DNA of 64,000 nt from Drosophila miranda. Taxonomy: Eukaryota > Arthropoda > Insecta > Diptera > Drosophilidae. The stretch is from NCBI RefSeq assembly GCF_003369915.1, contig NC_046675.1, positions 8,680,001 to 8,744,000 of the forward strand. Reading direction: 5' to 3'. The notes beneath the pieces were generated by a model that searched no databases, was not told where the DNA came from, and saw nothing but the letters and a program-made list of their open reading frames with translations. The first letter of the stretch is position 1. Each line of letters begins with the position of its first letter. A program made the translations under genes and the position numbers. Shown here one piece after another: positions 1 through 14,706 of the stretch.

Positions 1-464
1 TCAACGGCACGAAACAACAACAACCACAGCAGCAAAAAAAAAAAAAAAGAAGCGAAACACTGAAACTAAAGCGGAAGTGCGCACAGTTGTTGGAGAAAAC
101 AAAGATTCGCGGCGCTAAGCAGTCGTGCGTGAAGTGCGTTTGTGTGTGGTGTGTGTGTGTGGGGTGTGTGTGTGTGGTGGGTCCGTGTGTGTGGGCCGGA
201 AGCCATTAGACAAAAACGTACAGCTGCAGCGGGAAGAGCCAGCGCAGGATTTTCGCATTGTTGGCGCTGCCCGAAAGTGGACACCGAGTGTGAGCTGCTG
301 CTCTGATTTGGCATTGTGCTGAATGATGATATACCACTCTCCAATGCGGAAAGTCAAAAGGCTTGTTCGAAGTCTATTACAAAGATCAAACCTGGATGTT
401 GAGGCTTTGTGACGGAAAATTCGAATAACTCGCACGAAACACGCATCATTGTCCAGTTAACAGG
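1..464 (+). other. possible non-coding 5' exon of an unseen gene
   Basis: The first 460 bases are denser in GC and CAA/CAG-type sequence than the DNA that follows and look like a Drosophila 5' untranslated leader. A reasonable splice donor, AACAG|GTGGGAAAG, sits at about 459-475. No convincing open frame is present: the ORFs here run through a GT repeat (about 140-195) and its complement. If this is an exon, its coding part lies outside the window or far downstream across a large intron. This is inference from composition and one donor site only. Confidence 0.15.
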
Positions 465-2211
465 TGGGAAAGAGCCATCAGGTGTGCCGGATGTTACCCA
501 GAATTGTTGGGGATGTGCATTCCCTCTCTTCGTTTAATGAACCTTCTAGAAAGTGTATCCCCTAATCGACCTTTGCTGTTTCCACACGCTGATATCTTGT
601 ATGAAATGAGTGCGCCCCAAAGTAGGCAACGCTCTGTGCTCCAACCGAATGTGCATCCGCCGCAAGCTGTCAATGCAGCTGCCGGCCTGCTGCTTGCCCT
701 GGGTTTGTCTGTTTAATTAAGCGAATCTTATGTTACGGCTGACAGCTGCAGCTCACCTGTGCCACAGCCGCCACATGGCCGATAGCTGGATGCGGCCACA
801 CACACGGCACGCAGCAGCTCGCTTGGTTTTTCGTATTTCCGGCCATTAATGAGGCAGCCTTGGCTCGCCCTTATCGTGTTTCGTTCCTCTCCGGATTTAT
901 GGCATTCCCGAATTTTATGGCCCCCTTTTAGCCGGCACGAGTACTCGTGTTTTTAATTAACAAATGTGATTTCTGAGCATTGTTTTTATGGAGTTTTTTA
1001 ATTTTTAATTTCTCTTATTTTTTGGTAATTAAAAACCATTTCGGTTGTTTTATTGTCAAGCGTTTTTCAATCAGAGCCTAATGAGCTAATCAATGCACCA
1101 AATTGTAATTTCCGCCTTCGATGCGGAATAAAAAACAACAAAACGTGAAGCATTTTAATTAAAATTTTTGCCGGCTTGCTGGCTGATAATTGGCGAACAA
1201 ATGTTGCCATTAATAATCTAATTGCGCATAATGCGTGCAAAATTAGCACTAAATTAGTCATGGCCAATGCGTTATTGTTGTTCGGGGGCTGGTCAGAAAT
1301 TAAATTTTCAAAGCAACAAACAGCAGAACGAACAACACACACACACGCCCTAAGACCCTCCTGCCCTAGGACCCTCGGCTTTCAGCCTGCGACTACTACG
1401 GGTACAATGCTCGGCCTGGCTGTAGCTGTGGCTGTGGCTCTGCGCATAATTTACCAAAGTTAAATTAACCAACATTCACGGTGAACAACCCGGGCCCGGC
1501 CATGCCAGGCGGAAACGCCCAGCAGCCCACAAGGAGAGCAAGGAGCAGCAGCAGAAGCAAAGGCCTGGCCTGGCCTGGCCTGGCCTGGTCGGGGAACGAG
1601 CTCTACGAAATGCAATTACATTGCAGTGCATACTTTTAGGCGGCTCCAGCTCTCAGTTGTTGCCACAAAAAGCTCAAAGGTTTATTAGATTTTCGCTTTT
1701 ATTAAGCGTTAAATTATTTTCGCAAATTGTTTGCAGTCGAAAAGGCAAAGTAAATAAATACACAGATACTCCCTATCCTTCTATATGTATCTCTGGGAGT
1801 GGAGTGGGGCTCGTTCGTGTCTGGTGCAGTCGCTTCATTTCGGTTGCCATTTGCATGACCAGGCAGCGCCCTGCGGTGCTTTAATTAATCATTTGAGTGG
1901 CTGCTCTTGCTCTCCCCCCCCCCCCCCCATTCCCCGATTCAAAACTACTTACCAGAGATACAGACAGCAGGAAAGACTGAGAGTTGGAGGCGCTATAGAA
2001 GTCCATGGAGCTGTACAGAGAGATGCCCCAGCAAAAAGGCGATTAGCTCGGTTGGTCCAACCTGCCACGCCCATCTCGCCTGACATCCTTTGTTTGTGTT
2101 GGGACTTTTGTGTGCCTGCTTTTGTGTCTGTGTGTGTGTGTGTGCGGTACAACTTTGTCCCAGGATTCACAGATAAATAACTAAATGAATAAAATGCATA
2201 AATGTGTAAAC

Positions 2212-2235
2212 AGAGAGAGAGTTCGCTCTCTCTCT
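2212..2235. repeat. GAGA/CTCT inverted repeat with TTCG loop
   Basis: Ten bases of AG repeat (2212-2221) are followed by TTCG and then ten bases of CT repeat (2226-2235), giving a perfect 10-bp stem with a four-base loop. On DNA the arms are GAGA-factor-type sites on both strands. It most likely arose from microsatellite inversion. Confidence 0.6.
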
Positions 2236-5200
2236 CTCACACATACACTTCCATGCACCGATGTACCCGAACAATAGTTGCCTTTGACGCGTGCTCTTCA
2301 GTAGCTGTTGTTCTGATACCCTTTCAGTGGGTACCACGATTTCTATGGAAGCACCTGTGGCCTTGAATTCTGTTTACTAGGGGGCAAGCCCCCTGCCAGA
2401 GGGACGATCACATACCTCGATCTCAAACCTGTAACATTCCCCCATACTCAAAGGGTATGCAGTGCCTCGGCACCGAAACCAATCCTTTCTTTCCTGTTGT
2501 TTTGGTTGCTGTTATTAGTGCTGCTAGTGCTTCTGATGCTTCTGGTGGTGCTGTGCACTTTGCTGCCTCCATTTGCATAGAAAACAAAGCGACAAAGTTA
2601 GAAAAAGGAAGCAGCCACACAGAACAGAAAACAGTTGGCCAATGCCTTTGAGCGGTCCGGTCCTCAAGCTGGTCCAGGGGGGGTTCCTCCTGCCACTGAG
2701 GGCCAACTTTAAAACTGTCATAAATTTAAATTTTACAACACGGCCAACTGCTTAACGGGGGCCGAGTGAGGCATTAGCAGCCAATAGCCATCCCCCCGAA
2801 ACTGGAAAGCAAAAAATTATTTCCTGTCCAGAAACAACGTGAACTCCACTCCGATCCACGAGAACAAAAACAAGAAGCACCGGAAGCTCATCCATCGCCG
2901 TGTACACAGCAGCGTCTATTTTATAAGCTTTGCCAAATCTTTTCGAGTTGATTAAAAACAATAAAAACAGCGTGTTTCTTATGGCCAAAAGCTGAGCCAT
3001 AAATAAGCAATTTATTGTGCGCTTCCGCCGTGTTTTCCCATTGTGAGCCACGGACAGGAGCCACGAAGTCAGTGGCCGCCCAGCGTGCGGCCTGGTCTGG
3101 GCCGGCGTTGCGCTCCACTGGGCTGCCAGCTAACTGGACAGAGCCATGTAGTAGCTGGGACAGTTGGGAGCAGGGAGATGGGAGCTTGGAGCTTGGAAGC
3201 CAGCAGCCAGCAGCCAAGAGCCAAGAGCTGACAGCTGGGGAGCCAAAAGAGCTGGCAGTGCCACTAGTCCGGGCACTCGGACCCTGGCCCGTTTGGCATT
3301 CGGACGGCTTTCGATGTTTATTGCAGCATTTGGAGTGAAAGGCACAAAGCAATTTCCGCTGCCGTGAGAGCTTAGTAATATTAACAAACAGAGCAGGGGC
3401 GCCGCCAAAAACGGGGGTCCATCCAGAGGTCGAGAAACCAAAAGTAACTTCCGCTGATCGGTCGGAACAAATTCGGTCCACTACTAATGCCTTTCCATTC
3501 ATTAAATCCCCCTTCAATGTTGTGTTCCTTGCCTGTCATGAGTCATATTTTTAGGTTTTATTGCTCAGCAGGACATTAGCTCAGGCATTAGTGGATATGT
3601 TTCGATAAATATGAGGCTTAGACTTGATTCAGATGGATGCTCGAACAGCAAAGGGCAGAATGTTAATGATCACATCCTGCTAAATGAGTACAGATCCCCC
3701 ACAGATATTTGAAACAATCATCCAACCCATTCCAATCTACTCTTATTTTTCCGGCGAAATTGTAAATTCAAAAACGTATTTCGCACAGCGCTACTTATGA
3801 TTACTTTTCGCTAATCGCTCGGCATTATTTCCTTTCAATTTGTGGCTTTTTCTTTACGTGCAATTGAGCGCAATGCTGACCGGCCACCACACATCACGTA
3901 TGCCGCACAGATACAGGATTCAGGATGGAGATACGAATACCCCCCGCCTGTATGCCTGTATGGTCACGTAGGAAAATTGTTTGGGTCGAAAATCTTTTCG
4001 AGCTGGCCCGCCCATCGGGCATCGAGCATCGAGCATCGCCCATCCACGTGGCACGTGACAACACAAATAGTTTTTGGGGAGCGGCTTTTGTTGTGTTTCT
4101 ATCTTGGCGATATTCGAAATAGTTTCATTGCATTTTTGACATTTTTCTCTGGCCACTAAAACCATTAAAACTATATATATATACTCGTATTCTGGTGTAT
4201 GTGCATGCCTTTGATGCGTTGCTCTAATTTCATTTCTCTTCGACATTTTTTGTTGTTTTATTTGCCTTGTCCGCGTTGTCAAAATAAATTGAAGATATTT
4301 TTTGTATTTATTTTTATTTTTCATTTTTTTTGCTTCGATCTACTAGGTGGCCATGGGGACATGGGCAATTGCAATTGTGTTTGTGTGAGTGTGGCCAATA
4401 CCGCAGCACATCCTGTGATACGTGCATATCCTGTTCGACTTCAATTGCAGTCCTTGTCCTCCCTCTCCGTCTCTCGAATCGGCCTCAACAATTTTCTAAT
4501 TAAATTCGATTTTCGCCATGCATGTGGCATAAATTGTTTTGTCATTTTACGGCAACTGTCTGGGTTGTCCGTGCATGTGCGGAGGGCTATTGGAATGTGT
4601 CCGTAAATCTTATACAATACCCCCGGCTCAGCTGCCACTTCGGTTCTCAGTTGCCCAGTGTTCCAGTAGCCCAGTACCGCACAATCCCGGAGGCAACGAA
4701 CTTGTTTGTTCATTTGAGATTAGCAAAAATTGAAAATCCTTTGCCTCAGGCTGAAAATTGTTCCCCCCTCTCTTCGTACAAGGAAAATAATAACCCGTAT
4801 AATTGGTATACATACATGGCCCGACATGTGCCCAGTGCAGACCCCATTTACCCCCCGCATCCCATACCATCCCATCCCATCCAAATCCCTCGCTTGTCCT
4901 CTGGCATTGCGTTTTTTTTTTTTGTTATTTCGTTTCGGATTGTGTTATTTTTTGAGTTTATGTGGCTGCAAGAAATACTTCTTGCCTCAAACTCACACAT
5001 ATCCATGTTGTTCCATGTTTTATTTATAAGCAGAGAGTCCTCCTCTGCTGCCACACAGAACAGGTGGGGGGGACTGCCCCTCCCACTCTCACTGCCACTG
5101 CCACTGCCACATGCGGCTGCTGCTTCAATTACCCATTTGATTTGTCCTGGACTGGCCTTGTGTATGCGCTTGTTTATTGTTTAATATTTATTATTCCATA

Positions 5201-7752
5201 CTCCCCACCATCTCCGCTTCTCATTAAATGGGAGCCCGACGATGTTTTTCTTATGTCAGCTGGCATTTATATGGTATCTGTCTGCGGCTGTGTCTGCTCT
5301 CAGTATTACCTATTCGTTCTGGGAACTAGAGCCCAAGACTGATAAGCAGGACTCTCCCCAAAGCTGCTTGGGGCACAAAAGTGTCCATTAGAACTCTTTA
5401 CAATCACTGGACCTGCATCTGCACCTGCAACCATCGGTAGGTGGGTGTTGGTCTTTCAATGAGAAGTGCTTCTATTGAAATTAAAAATCCTTAAATATCT
5501 GTGCTCTGAAGTCTCCATTAGCAACCATCCAATCACTGGTAATCTTTGCTGAGCTGCATTCAATTCCATATCGCTGATCCGCATACAAAGTAAGCGAAAT
5601 CCTTTGGGGGAGGGGGATGCAACTATGTCTCTCACCTTTCGAGCTGCTGCTCGAGTTCACATTGACAAAATTAAATTGAATATTGTAGAAATATGTTGGC
5701 CATAATGTTGCATCCTGCCCCTGGTAACCTTTACGAGCGCTATTAAATATTTGTCCTTCTTCGGCGACGACGATGCGTTGTCCTCGCTGGCAGGACAGCT
5801 CTCCTCCTATCGCCCTCTAAATATCCGTCTCATCGACGACACCAACAAGAACAAAAAAGTGCAACAACAAGAGCGACAACATTTCACTCAATTCAATTAC
5901 CTTAAGAGTGCCGCCATCAAGTGTCTGCTGCTTGGAGCTGGGAAGGCCACGAGGACCACGAGGACAACGAGGACAACGTGGCTATGTTGCCAGCAGCAGG
6001 ACGAAAAGATGGAGCTGCAGATAGAGTCCTCGTCTGTGTTGTTGTTGCTGTGTGTTTGGCATTTTAAATCCCACATTTGATGTGCTTAGAGCAGCTCCTT
6101 CCTGTCGCATTTCGTTGACTGTCTGCCGAAGCCATTGCGCCCTGCCAGCCCATCCCATCCCATCCCATCCCGTCCTGTCAGCTGACAATTTTCTTTGGCT
6201 TTACCTGTAAACTCGACTTGATTTATTGCCCTGCCATGTCAGGGCCCCGATCCGGCCCGGCCCCCCCCGTTTGCAACATGGCGTGTAATAAAATTTTAAT
6301 CGATGTCGTACATTTGCATGCCAATTGCAGCCAGTTGAAGGTACTTTTCAGGCAGCAAACAGAGGTAGAGAGCTACAGAGCCAGGGGCAATGGCAGTGGC
6401 AAGACGTAGAACTAAAGGCAGAACCAGTGGCAGTGGCAGCATGGGCATGGGCATGGGCAACAAGTCAAGGCGACCAACTGCGTCACGTGCCATAAAAACG
6501 CATAAAGGGCGCCCGCCCCCGGGAGCCTTAGGAGCTTTCCAAAGTTGGTTCCCATGTAATTTGATGCGCATTTGCATAAAGAATGCAACAAAATGCAAGT
6601 AAATGCAACTGCAACAAGCAGAAAAGCAGAGCAGAAGAACACAATTATCAACCGAAAGCCAGGAGAACTTTCCTCGTACTTTGTTGCCTCGTTTTGCGGC
6701 TGGCTGCTGGCTGGCTGGCTGGCGGAAAAATGCGAATATAAATTTGTATTATTCTTAAATTAAGAACGGAAATGAAAACAAAAATTGAAAATGGGTTTTG
6801 TCGTACCCACCGCCAGGCGGGTCCTGTCAGCCTTTTCAGGCAGTAAATTGAATGCAAAGCGAAATCCTTAGGCGGCCTGCCGACTCGACTCCTTTTGCGA
6901 GGCTCATAATGAAAAAACTTAAATGGAATTTGAATATGCGCCAGCCACAAGGTGGGTATGGGTAGGGGTAGGGGTAGGTGTATCTTCCCAGCTCTCTTTC
7001 TCACACCATCAGAAATGTCCTCAACAGGATAAAACCGAGTTGAAGACTTAATCCTTCGTGGAGACCCCTTAGGCCCCTCCGTCCAAATTGCTTCTAATGA
7101 TTGCAGCTGTTGTAAATAAGCCGTTAACTTCATATTTGCTGACCATTAAATACATTTATGCCACACATGAATGGAAGGAGCCCCAGCTCCAGCCTTGCTG
7201 TCACAGCAATTGTGCCTAAGCTCCGTCAAGTGTCATCCGTAAGACCCCCCGCACCGCCGCAAAGAACAAACAACGACATCTTGGCAGTTGTCACAATTGT
7301 GAGCCCATTAAGACGCTGCTGCTGCCAAATGTTGCTGACCATGTCCGCCGAGTCAAAGGGACAAATCTTTTTAATAACCTCCTCTCCGCTACTCTCCCCA
7401 CTCTCCCCTTCCTCTCATCTCCGTGTAGGTGTAACACATGTGGTGAATAGTTGAGACGAGTCCTGGATACGCCAGTTAATAAAGACATAATGGCAGAGAT
7501 TTATTTTTTATGGGCCTCCATTTGCGGTGGATATTATTATCGCTGTATTTTGTTGGTTCTGTTGCCTCATGATATTCTTGGCCATTTATGCTATAATTTG
7601 GCCAACGGGGAAGGCCTGGCCGGGGGTGCACAGTATGTTTTTGAGGGACTGGCAGTGAAGGTTATTTGGCAAATCACCTGCTCTTCCTTACAAGCTTCCT
7701 GCTTAGGCAAACTTAATACTTCCTTCTGGCCAAAATGTAAAACAAGAAGGTA

Positions 7753-7776
7753 ACACACACACACACACACACACAC
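7753..7776. repeat. AC dinucleotide microsatellite
   Basis: An uninterrupted run of about twelve AC units. Similar GT/AC arrays occur at about 14860-14887, 16758-16797, 31357-31380, 32700-32729, 37496-37520, 38694-38711, 40378-40396, 44094-44112 and 46817-46858. The density of such arrays is one reason to suspect an obscura-group Drosophila. Confidence 0.9.
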
Positions 7777-10700
7777 AAAGGAAAACAAGGATACACAGTG
7801 TTCCTCCAGCAAAATGAACTACGCACACAAACACATATACATATACAGATACAGATATATATGTAATATACGTACAAAGGAAAGGAGCACCCATATTACA
7901 TATAATTTTGAAAGAGGCCTCATCCTGTTGGCCCCCCTGTTGGCCCCACCCTGTTGCCTGCCTGTCTGTCTGGCGGCACAACTGCACACCTGAATGGTTG
8001 CCTACCTGGCTGACTGACTAACAAGCTGTCCTGTTCTGTCTTGTTCTGTCCTGCCCCTGGCCTGTCCTCCTCCGCCTGTGCTCCATATTGTACTTAATTT
8101 TTTTTTTAGCCGTCGCCGGCACTGAAGTGCCTTTTTCAATTTCCCCCGAGGCGCTTCCGATCAAACAGGAAGTGCTTAAGTTCAAACTGAAGTAAAAGTG
8201 TGCTCAGGCCCAGGCGCAGGCCAACCCTCGTACCACTGCGTATATCATCCAGCAACAGTCAGTCAGAGAAGTCTATGCCACGTTTTTTCTTAGCTGCAGG
8301 TGATAGCAGGTAAATGTGCGGCCAAACCGACTTTCGAGAGCGCTACAATGAAGGCTTGTGTGAAAAGGAAAGAAGAGCCTCCTGGTTTTTGCCTGTTATG
8401 CCCATGCCTGGCCCTGCAGTCGAACCCATGCCCTACGCAACGCGTCTCCCACCTGTAACTTTATTATGGGGGCGTGTGCGCCATAAGGTATGCAATATGT
8501 ACACAGAAGGCCGAAGGCAGACAATGCGGGGCACAAAGAACCAGGCAGACATGGGGGATGAACATCATATTTCATATGGCTAATAAACATAGCACTGGAG
8601 TCCGCAGTGCGGGTGCCGGAGCTGCCGAGTGAACTGCATAAATTTATTAATGAGTGGGAAATGAGGTATTCTGTTTGCGGGAGCGGAGGGGATGGAATTC
8701 GCTAGGGCGGAGGCGCCCACAGTGGCAGCTTAGCTCAAGGCCACAGGACTGACAACTAAGCCGCCCGCAAGCGCCCGCTGGAAAAACAATAAGCCAGGAA
8801 TTTTCGGCATAGCTTTGGAAAAGTTCCGTAACGCTGGCGCTGGATAGGCTGATTTACGGACATGTTGGGGCCCAATAAGGAACTTCTGGCGTGGAGCAGG
8901 GATCAGGCCATGAACGCAAATTGAAAGCACACAAGTTGCAATTTTTTTCTGGGGGGTAAGACCTTGCCACCAGCAACAGCCGTGAAATGAATTTGGTACG
9001 TGAGGCAAGTAGAGACTACTCCGAGGGGCTGGTGAAAAGTTAACAAACTCCTGTGATTGATAAATATTTAAAGCGCAACAGCAACAAAGCGAAATAATTG
9101 AAATAAGTGAAGGAGCAACGTTGTCGAGGGTGGCTTTTGGCCCCCCGAATGACTTTTGTACCCAGCTGGAGGGTTGTTGCTGCGTAGACGATGACGATGA
9201 CGCTCACTGTCTGTCCTGGCCATGCTCTGCCCTGCCAATTGTGACAACAACAAGCCAAAATGCTTGTTAGCCGTGGCCCTGGCCCTGGCCCTGGCCGTCG
9301 CCCCTCTCCCTGGCTGCACCTTCATTCAATCTAATTTCGCTGCTTATCACTGGAGCTTAGCTGCTCTAAAATGCGAATGACATGCCAAAGTACTCGAGAT
9401 TCAAAAGATTGTCGCGACGCCACAGCAGAAACTCCAGTCATGATGCCAGCCAGCAACAGGGAGTCGCAAAAAGGGGGAAGTGGAATGAAGATTGGTGAGT
9501 GGAGAGGGCAGAGGGAAGGTGCTGGAGCTGGAGCAGGAGCAGGAACTGGATGCTGAGGCACTCGATGAGCACGCTTCAGTGCAGGCTTTGTTTGCCGGAT
9601 GAGCAGTCCGGCGTCAGACTGCCGTGACTCTCGATGTCACCTTCATTACATTCACAGGGTCCTTGGCATGCGGCAAGTATAGATATTCATTCATTAATTT
9701 AAATATCAAAATATGGGCAGAAAATGCGTATCAAAAGGAGAGAATCTCCTGTGTCGTATATGGATATTGCTCAACTTCAGGCTGATTCTGCAGGGTATTC
9801 GGAGTTCTCTTTCGATGGTGGGTTATTCATTTTCATTCTGCGTTTTTTACGCCCTGACTTTCTTTTGGATGGTGCGTTTGGTTCTGCCCATCCCTGCCTT
9901 CCGCTCTCTGCCCTGCTTTCCATTTGACTGACGGCTGTCTGTGCCCACATAATGTCGCCATTATAGCAGACATTGTTTGATTTGAATTCATTGTCGTGCA
10001 ATTTGTGCTGCACGCCCCCGCCATTCGCCTTTCTGCCGCTGCCTTTCAGGGCATGCACGACCTCCGTCATTGCTCCTTTCTTCGTGCCGTTCGTGCCGCT
10101 AATTACACTGTAATTAAAATTGCTGTATTTACAGGCAAGCATACACACATGCACACACTCTGAGTGCGTGCAAATATTTTGAGAAAATACATCACACATC
10201 TGGGAGCACGGGAACATTGCGCATACGCCGCGTGCATCGTTGCCAGCACTTTTCCATGAGCTTTGTAAATTGAGCGTGAAGCTCTATGCTACCTGGCTTC
10301 CAGTTGTTCTTTCCTCCATTTCCGTTTTTCTTGTTTTTTTTTTTGTGTTTTTGTTTTCGGATGGGTGTGGCCCGCCATTTAACACATTTTGCCCTCGTCG
10401 ATAACAAGCTGCATTTGTTTTGGCCAGCTACCGATGGCTGCCATTAGGCACCTCTCGACCACCTCAATTTTTAGCCATTTCAGAATGCGAATGCAGCATT
10501 TTAATTGCTTTTCGCCGGCCATCATGCATGCTGCCCAAAAATAGTCGCCTAAGAGTGCTTTTGCGTGTAGCTATTTCCAACTTAATTAATAGCAAACACA
10601 CGGGCCGGCCAACACAAATGCAACTAAAACAAGGCCCCAAACTCAAATGCAGATGGAAATGGGAATGGAAATGGAAGTGGGGCTGGGCCTGGGTATGGGT

Positions 10701-13700
10701 ATACAACTTTTAGTTTTCGCCTCACACTTGATTTATATGGCCAGCCGTAGTTTATGCATAATGTAAGTCGTAATTAGTGAGGCATTCGTTTGTGCAAGTT
10801 GTACAAATATACACATGTACATCTGTATGCAGATACATGCAATAGCCGGGGCTCAAGCCAGGGCTAAGCTCTTGGCCAAGAGTCGGCTCGGAGAGGACAG
10901 CTTCACCTTTGTGGCTGGTAGCTGTGGCTGGGAGCATCTAATATTTATTATCAGTAAATTACAATTGTCTTTTACATGCATGCGATTAATACCATTGCTG
11001 CTGGTCATAAATATTTATTTACAAAACTCTTCTTCTGCCCAAAAAACCTGTCATGGCCAAAAGCCGAATGCTTGCCTTTGTCCTGTGACACACTCGTATC
11101 TTTGTCGACTGAAGGCAATAGCTTTCGGCCAGCAGATATGTGTATCTTTAGTTTTGTTCAGCATTTTTCGGATGACATTTGCAGTTTTAATTAAACAACA
11201 AATAATAATTTGTAGACAGAAATGGGAATAGAATCGGTTGGTCTGTGAAAAATCCATGAATGAGAGAGAAAACCCATTCGCTTGGCCGTAAATTGAGGTT
11301 ATCCCTCCTGCTGGGCATTTTCGCTGAGCTCTCCTCAATTCTTGGGCGTGACAAATGAAATATTGAGACACACACACGCTCACACATGGAGCCTGGAATC
11401 CATTTTGTCAGCAAATAATAATCAAAAAATCTCGATTCAATTACTTTCGAGTCTAGCAAACAAAAGTCCGTATGTCGGACGCAGAGTCCTGTAGCAGGAA
11501 GAAATTAACTTAATTGCTTATTGATGGTGTGAGTGTGTATGTCGCGCTTCCGCTAATGAAGCAAAATTATCTGCTTGCAACATTTCGTGGCATGAGCTAA
11601 GGGTTAACCCTATTTCCCCGTCCCAGACAGGTGCACCAGGCGATAATGATTGTAATTAATTTAATTCCGTTATATTTTCATCTAGACAGAGAGAGAGAGA
11701 GAGAGTGAGAGAGAGAGAGAGGGGGTGGAGATACTCCGCAATGCGCTAAATGCTTTCCGCCACATTCTGTGACTTTTGTTGGGGTCCGCTGTCCCCCCTG
11801 CTGTTTATTCGTGCTACTCCTTCTTGCTTTTTTTGTATTTCTTTCGCCTCATTACGTTTCGTGTCCTTTTTGGTACACTTTTTGCAGACGGGTACAATGA
11901 TTCCGACTAGATCTTTGCCTGCACTCCTTAAACTTCGAACAGACTCTTCTGCATGGATTGATGGACTTCCCTTCTAATATGGGTTCCCTATAATCTCATG
12001 GTTTCCATGGCTAGGGTATGCCTAGCTTCGGTGCCTCCCTATCAGGGGGGCGCTTTAGGGCGGGCTATGCTTCATTTGCCTTCGGTGTTCCACTGGCCTT
12101 CTGTAAAATCAGTTAACTCCTTTTGCTAATTACTAAAGTTTTATTTCGGTATTGCGCTCTCCTTTCCCTGCCCTTTCCCACTCCGCTGTGTGGAAATAAT
12201 ATTGATATTCGTGCCGGAACGGGACCGACCGTATGTTCTAGGGAGCGAACATGCCACGTATGTACAACCGTAAGCGGAGGGTTAATTAAAAGCCGTAAAA
12301 CTTTCCGTCGGTGATTACATTGAATACCCGGTGGCAGACACCAGCCGCCAGCCGATAGCTGGAAAGGGACTCGTTTTACTCCTGCCTGCCGAATGCCTGA
12401 ATGTCACTTTGACAGTCGCAGTTCAAATGTCAAGTGCACTCTGAGGCTGAGATACAAAGAGACCGATGCAGCAGTGACGAGCCCCAACAAAAGCAACAAC
12501 CACAACAAGTTGTGAAGCATGTAAACGAAACTCCATCTTAAGTGCGATAGGATCCCGCACCCGCACCAGCACCCGCATGCCTGCAGCTCTTGAAATCCTG
12601 CCACAACGACAGGACACAACACAACACTCTCTGATGGATGGGTGGCAGGCCATGCCGATGAAGTGCATCGAGTCTCCGGTTCTCAAAAGGTAAATATTTT
12701 TGCTTTAGTTATTAAATTTTGAAGCAGCTACAGCTACACTTGCCAAGTGCCTGCCCCTGCCACTGCCACACCGCACCCAACCAAGAGGCAACCCTTGAGG
12801 CACGGCTCGTTTGCTGGCAGATTCAGAATCAATCAAGTGTTCAAATTTTAATCAGTTGGCCCATCCAAGGGGATGGATGCCTTGAAGTACTTCCTTCCAT
12901 CAACTCTTAAAGTTTGATGCCAACCACAGGGGCACCGCCGCAGGGCACGGGCATGGGCACCGTCACTGGGCTGCCACTATCACTGGTCGTCGGAAAACCG
13001 CAAATTGCACGTTGCCCCGGCCAAAGATACGCTGGTTTCCTCCAGCACTGGCCTCTGCCTCTGCCTCTCTCCCCTCTAGGCCGCACAGGGAGGGCTCTCT
13101 GCCAAGCTCTGTGCTCACTTCACCATCAAGTGCTGGCGAATTTTGATGTTTTTGCCAGATTGATGAACATACCAAAAACAAAGCAGCCAGGAGTCAGGAC
13201 CAAGAGCAAGAAGGGTGAAGGCGTGGGGGGTGCACAAGGACAAGGCACAAGGCGTCGAAACCCCGGCCCCAGCCCCAGTCCCAGTCCCAGTCCCAGGGAA
13301 AGCCGCAGCCCCAGCCCTGTTGCTGGTTTATGTTGTGCCTCTCTCTGTGGAAAAACAAATAACAATAATTATCTTGACAACAATTTCCGGTATTTGTGCT
13401 CAAGTCGAGCGCAACAAAAGGCAAAATGAAACTCAACTCAACTTCAGAGACGTGCCAAAGGAGGAGCGCCACCAGAACGAGGAGTCGTCGAGGACGATGC
13501 CGGTGGCGCATTCAGGCGGCAAAGGTTTGAATATTTTGCAGCTCTCCTTGATTGTGGTGCTGATGGTGGGGCATAATGGGTGGTAATGGTTGCTGTGTGG
13601 TTTGAGCGGCTTGTAATCATTCTGCCTGCAAAGGTCTTTGGGTTATGAGTACAGGTACATGGCATTGGCCACTCGTCACAGCTATCATGTCAGAAGTTTT

Positions 13701-14670
13701 CTGATGATAAGCTACGTTCGGACTCCCCAATCAACTTCTGACTGTCATTCATTCCATTTCATTTCAGTTCCGAAGCAAACAAAGGAAACCTCTCGTTCCT
13801 GTCCCTATCCCATATCAAAATATTAAATGTTTACATGAGCGTGAAATTAAAACATTAATTTATACACGAGTATTTATTTGGCATCGGTTTTGTGGCATAT
13901 TTGATGAAGATCCAAGCGCTTATCGCACAAATGATTCATGAGCGTCAACCTTTTAAAAGTTCAGCCAGGATAGAGCTCTGGATAAAATATGTTCTTGCTC
14001 ACTAATGAGAAACATACACCTGAATGCCCCCAGCCCCGTTCCAGGCTTTAATTGTGGGTTCGGGTGCGTCAACTACTTTGGACACCACATGCCCCCTGCC
14101 ACAAAAGAGCCCTTCCAGGCCATTTCATTCAAACAATTTCTGGTCTATGCAGAGAGAGACCAGAGAGAACAAAACCCACACACACACATCGAGGGAAATA
14201 TTTTAATTTGTATTTATTTTAATGCTCCAACGCCCTTGTTTTACAACCCACTTCAAAAGCGAGGAACCACTGCCCCCTCCCGCCTGCTGTTCCTGCTGCC
14301 TGCAAAGGAATTCCTTTGAGCTCATGGTCAAATGATTCTCAGATATTCTTTTAATGTTGCACCCTCAACGCCTGGAGCCTGGGCCCGGCTATGCACTAAC
14401 TTTTGGCGGTTAACCTGGGACAAACACCACGCCGCTCTGGGCGAGATCCCAAACAAATAGCCGCAGGACTCGTACACTCCCCAACCGGCTGCCGCCTGCC
14501 ACCTACCGCCCACTGCACAATAAACTTTAATGGGCCTGTTCATAATAATAAAATTTCATTAAATTGCCAAAGGAACGCCAAAAAAAAATAAAACAAAAAC
14601 CTTAAGTAAGAGCCGGAGAGCATAGGCAAATTTTCACTCGAAAAGAAAATGAAGCCAAGTGGTCGGAAAA

Positions 14671-14706
14671 GGTGGTGGTGGTGGTGGTGGTGGGGTGGTG
14701 GTCGTG
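14671..14706. repeat. TGG trinucleotide array
   Basis: About eleven GGT/TGG units with one interruption. It is open in three frames on the plus strand and therefore produces a spurious Trp- or Val-rich ORF. No gene is implied. Confidence 0.8.

Noticed and set aside
3015..3517. ORFs on both strands around a 198-codon minus-strand frame
   Set aside because: Composition is dominated by AGCTTGGAG/CCAGCAG-type short repeats and both strands are open at once, which indicates repeat structure rather than coding.
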